Shown piece after piece: positions 62,192 through 64,000 of a DNA stretch of 64,000 nt. The stretch is from Alphaproteobacteria bacterium (lineage in GTDB: Bacteria > Pseudomonadota > Alphaproteobacteria > Bin95): contig JAJECF010000191.1 in assembly GCA_022822125.1 (NCBI GenBank), positions 13,813 to 77,812 on the forward strand, given 5' to 3'. Numbering within the stretch: position 1 is the stretch's first letter; each line of letters opens with the position of its first letter. Position numbers and translations under genes: made by a program. The notes beneath the pieces were generated by a model. The model saw nothing but the letters and a program-made list of their open reading frames with translations, had not been told where the DNA came from and did not search any database.

Positions 62192-63507
62192 AACGGGCGC
62201 TGCTTCTGGCGGTCGGGGGCGCGTTCCTGCTCGCTGGCTGCGAGTCGGACGGCTGGTTCGGCGCATCCGAAGACCCGCCGCTTCCCGGCGACCGTGTCGC
62301 CGTACTCGCGCTGGACCGCGCGCTCAAGAGCGACCCCGAGGCGGCGGCGCGCCCCATGGAGTTGCCGGAACAGGCCGCCAATATCGACTGGCCACAGGCC
62401 GGAGGCGCGTCCTTCCACGCCATTGGCCACCCGGCGCTCGGCTCCGTGTCCGGTCCGGCGTGGTCCCGGTCCGTCGGCGCAGGCTCCGGCGAGGGCCGCC
62501 GCCTGATGGCGCAACCCGTCGTCGCCAATGGCCGGGTCTATGCCATGGACGCCGTCGGCGCGGTCAGCGCTTTCAGCCTGCAGGACGGCAGCGGGTTGTG
62601 GTCGGTCGAGACCCGGCCCGAGGGCGAGGAAGAATCGACGGGAGGCGGCGTGGCCTTTGCCGGAGGCCGCCTGTTCGCAGCGACAGGCTATGCCGAAGCC
62701 CTGGCGATCGACGCCTCCTCCGGAGCCGTGGTATGGCGCCGGCTGCTGTCGGCTCCGGCGCGGGGGGCGCCGGCGGTCGAAGGCGGCCGGCTCTTCGTCG
62801 CCACGCTCGACAACAAGACCCATGCCCTCGACACCGGCGACGGCGCCACTCTCTGGATCCATGATTCCGTGGCGGAGCAGACCGCGCTCCTCGGCGGCGC
62901 GGGCCCGGCAGTCGCGCAGGGCGCGGCCGTGTCCGCCTATTCCTCGGGCGAGATCGTCGCCCTGAAGACGGAGACCGGGCGGGAACTCTGGTCCGACAAC
63001 CTCACCGTGGCCCGCCGCGCGGATTTCGTGGCGGCGCTGGCCGATGTCCAGGCCCCGCCGGTGGTCCATGACGGACGGCTCTTCGCGCTCAGCAATACCG
63101 GCCGCGCCGGCGCCATCGACATGCGGACCGGCCGCCGGATCTGGAGCAAGGAGTTTGGCGGCCTGCACATGCCATGGCTCGCCGGCGCCCACCTGTTCGC
63201 CGTAACGGCACGGGGCGAGGTCGTGGCGGCGGAGGCCGGGACAGGCAAGGTGCGCTGGGTCATGCCGCTGGCGCGCTACGAGGACGAGGAGGACCGCGAG
63301 GGCCGCATCGAATGGGCCGGCCCGGTGCTGGCGGGCGGGCGGCTGGTGCTGGCGGGCTCGCATGGCGAGATCGTCTTCCTCGACCCGGAGACCGGAAAGA
63401 AGGGCGCAGCGCTCGATGCCGGACGACCCCACCGCCTGGCGCCCGTCGTCGCGGCCCGGACACTGCTGCTGCTCGACGACGACGGCGTGTTGACCGCTTA
63501 TCGCTGA
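62188..63507 (+). CDS. bamB: Outer-membrane assembly factor BamB (PQQ-like beta-propeller lipoprotein)
   Basis: 439 residues. Lipobox LLAGC, lipidated Cys18. Eight-bladed beta-propeller with repeated G-x-x-x-W-type blades: [46 protein letters not shown] and [10 protein letters not shown] scaffold of the BAM complex that inserts outer-membrane proteins. It starts at ATG 62188 overlapping yfgM, and der follows 5 bases later. Confidence 0.93.
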   Translation: MKRALLLAVGGAFLLAGCESDGWFGASEDPPLPGDRVAVLALDRALKSDPEAAARPMELPEQAANIDWPQAGGASFHAIGHPALGSVSGPAWSRSVGAGSGEGRRLMAQPVVANGRVYAMDAVGAVSAFSLQDGSGLWSVETRPEGEEESTGGGVAFAGGRLFAATGYAEALAIDASSGAVVWRRLLSAPARGAPAVEGGRLFVATLDNKTHALDTGDGATLWIHDSVAEQTALLGGAGPAVAQGAAVSAYSSGEIVALKTETGRELWSDNLTVARRADFVAALADVQAPPVVHDGRLFALSNTGRAGAIDMRTGRRIWSKEFGGLHMPWLAGAHLFAVTARGEVVAAEAGTGKVRWVMPLARYEDEEDREGRIEWAGPVLAGGRLVLAGSHGEIVFLDPETGKKGAALDAGRPHRLAPVVAARTLLLLDDDGVLTAYR

Positions 63508-63512
63508 CCGCC

Positions 63513-64000
63513 ATGCCGGGCGCCGTTATCGCCATTGTCGGACGGCCCAATGTTGGCAAATCGACGCTGTTCAACCGCCTTGTCGGGCGGCGCGAGGCGA
63601 TTGTTGATGACCGCCCGGGCGTGACGCGCGACCGCCGCGAAGGCGCGGCTTCGCTCGGCGGCGCAGAGTTCACGGTCATCGATACGGCCGGGCTGGAGGA
63701 TGCGCCGGCGGATACGCTCGAAACCGCCATGCGCCGCCAGACCGAGGCGGCGCTCGCGGATGCCGATGCCGCGCTCTTCCTGGTCGATGCGCGCGCCGGG
63801 ATCACGGCGCTGGACCGGCACTTCGCCGCCTGGCTCAGGCGGGGCCCCGCGCCGGTCGTGCTCGCGGCGAACAAGGCGGAGGCCGGGCGCGGCATGGAGG
63901 GCGCGTTCGAAGCCTATGAGCTCGGCTTCGGCGCGCCGGTCGCGATTTCGGCGGAGCATGGCGAGGGGCTGGCCGACCTCTATGAAGCGCTTGCGCCTTT
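63513..64000 (+). CDS. der: Ribosome-assembly GTPase Der (EngA), 3' end outside window
   Basis: First 162 residues of an expected ~450-500 are present. G1 is GRPNVGKST (10-18), G2/switch region is PGVTRDR, G3 is DTAGL, and G4 reads NKAE instead of the usual NKxD, a variation seen in the first G domain of alphaproteobacterial Der. It has two tandem G domains in full length; only the first is here. Needed for 50S subunit maturation. Confidence 0.95.
   Translation, partial: MPGAVIAIVGRPNVGKSTLFNRLVGRREAIVDDRPGVTRDRREGAASLGGAEFTVIDTAGLEDAPADTLETAMRRQTEAALADADAALFLVDARAGITALDRHFAAWLRRGPAPVVLAANKAEAGRGMEGAFEAYELGFGAPVAISAEHGEGLADLYEALAP

Overview
The window is GC-rich (about 64% by eye), densely coded and carries a chromosomal gene set typical of Alphaproteobacteria, most like Rhodospirillales and relatives. 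The clues are the run mltB-rlpA-dac-tmk-holB-metG-tatD-MBL-mazG, the run yfgM-bamB-der, aroQ-accB-accC, a one-polypeptide indolepyruvate:ferredoxin oxidoreductase, a DUF2794 protein, a zf-CHCC protein and an E. coli-type MntR. Family III CoA-transferases, LLM flavoenzymes, phytanoyl-CoA dioxygenase, Rieske oxygenase and TPP decarboxylase suggest an aerobic heterotroph with broad organic-acid catabolism. The genus cannot be fixed from sequence alone.

Layout. 1-7.6 kb (minus): accC (cut by the window edge), accB, aroQ, an atypical SDR, the large indolepyruvate oxidoreductase, and an EmrA-like adaptor with its MarR regulator. 7.8-18.9 kb: a radical SAM protein, peroxiredoxin, rnhA-thrB-ispH, a lipoprotein, an MntR-oligopeptidase B fusion, and polA translationally coupled to a small zinc protein, then a methyltransferase. 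19.4-31.6 kb: a TbpB-like surface lipoprotein, a cytosine-deaminase-like amidohydrolase, tRNA-Arg(CCG), a multicopper oxidase, a coupled dioxygenase-SDR-NMT1 trio, a frameshifted hicB relic, an acyl-CoA ligase, and peptide ABC transporter parts with a BrnT-BrnA toxin-antitoxin pair between them, then an Fe-S scaffold-like protein. 31.6-41.3 kb (minus): a tight housekeeping operon for cell wall, DNA replication and tRNA charging. 41.5-44.0 kb: an SDR and a TPP-dependent decarboxylase.

43.99-53.56 kb is the most unusual part. It is a two-armed module of seven genes built from three pairs of paralogues plus an orphan substrate-binding protein. Each arm has one ATP-grasp ligase, one small membrane sensor with an NNFGK motif, and one larger HAMP sensor fused to an effector. 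The effector is an MFS transporter in one arm and a SpoIIE-type phosphatase in the other. Four-base stop/start overlaps couple most of the genes. I do not recognise it as a described system. The layout suggests that a periplasmic signal is sensed jointly and linked to ligase activity, transport and a phosphatase output; that functional reading is inference.

53.7-59.2 kb (minus) is a CoA-thioester catabolic operon (LLM oxidoreductase, MaoC-type hydratase, CoA-transferase with halves in unusual order, acyl-CoA ligase). 59.3-64 kb holds tRNA-Ser(UGA), an SDR, a DsbA-family protein, DUF2794 and yfgM-bamB-der, with der cut by the window edge. No rRNA, CRISPR array, intact insertion sequence or prophage is visible.
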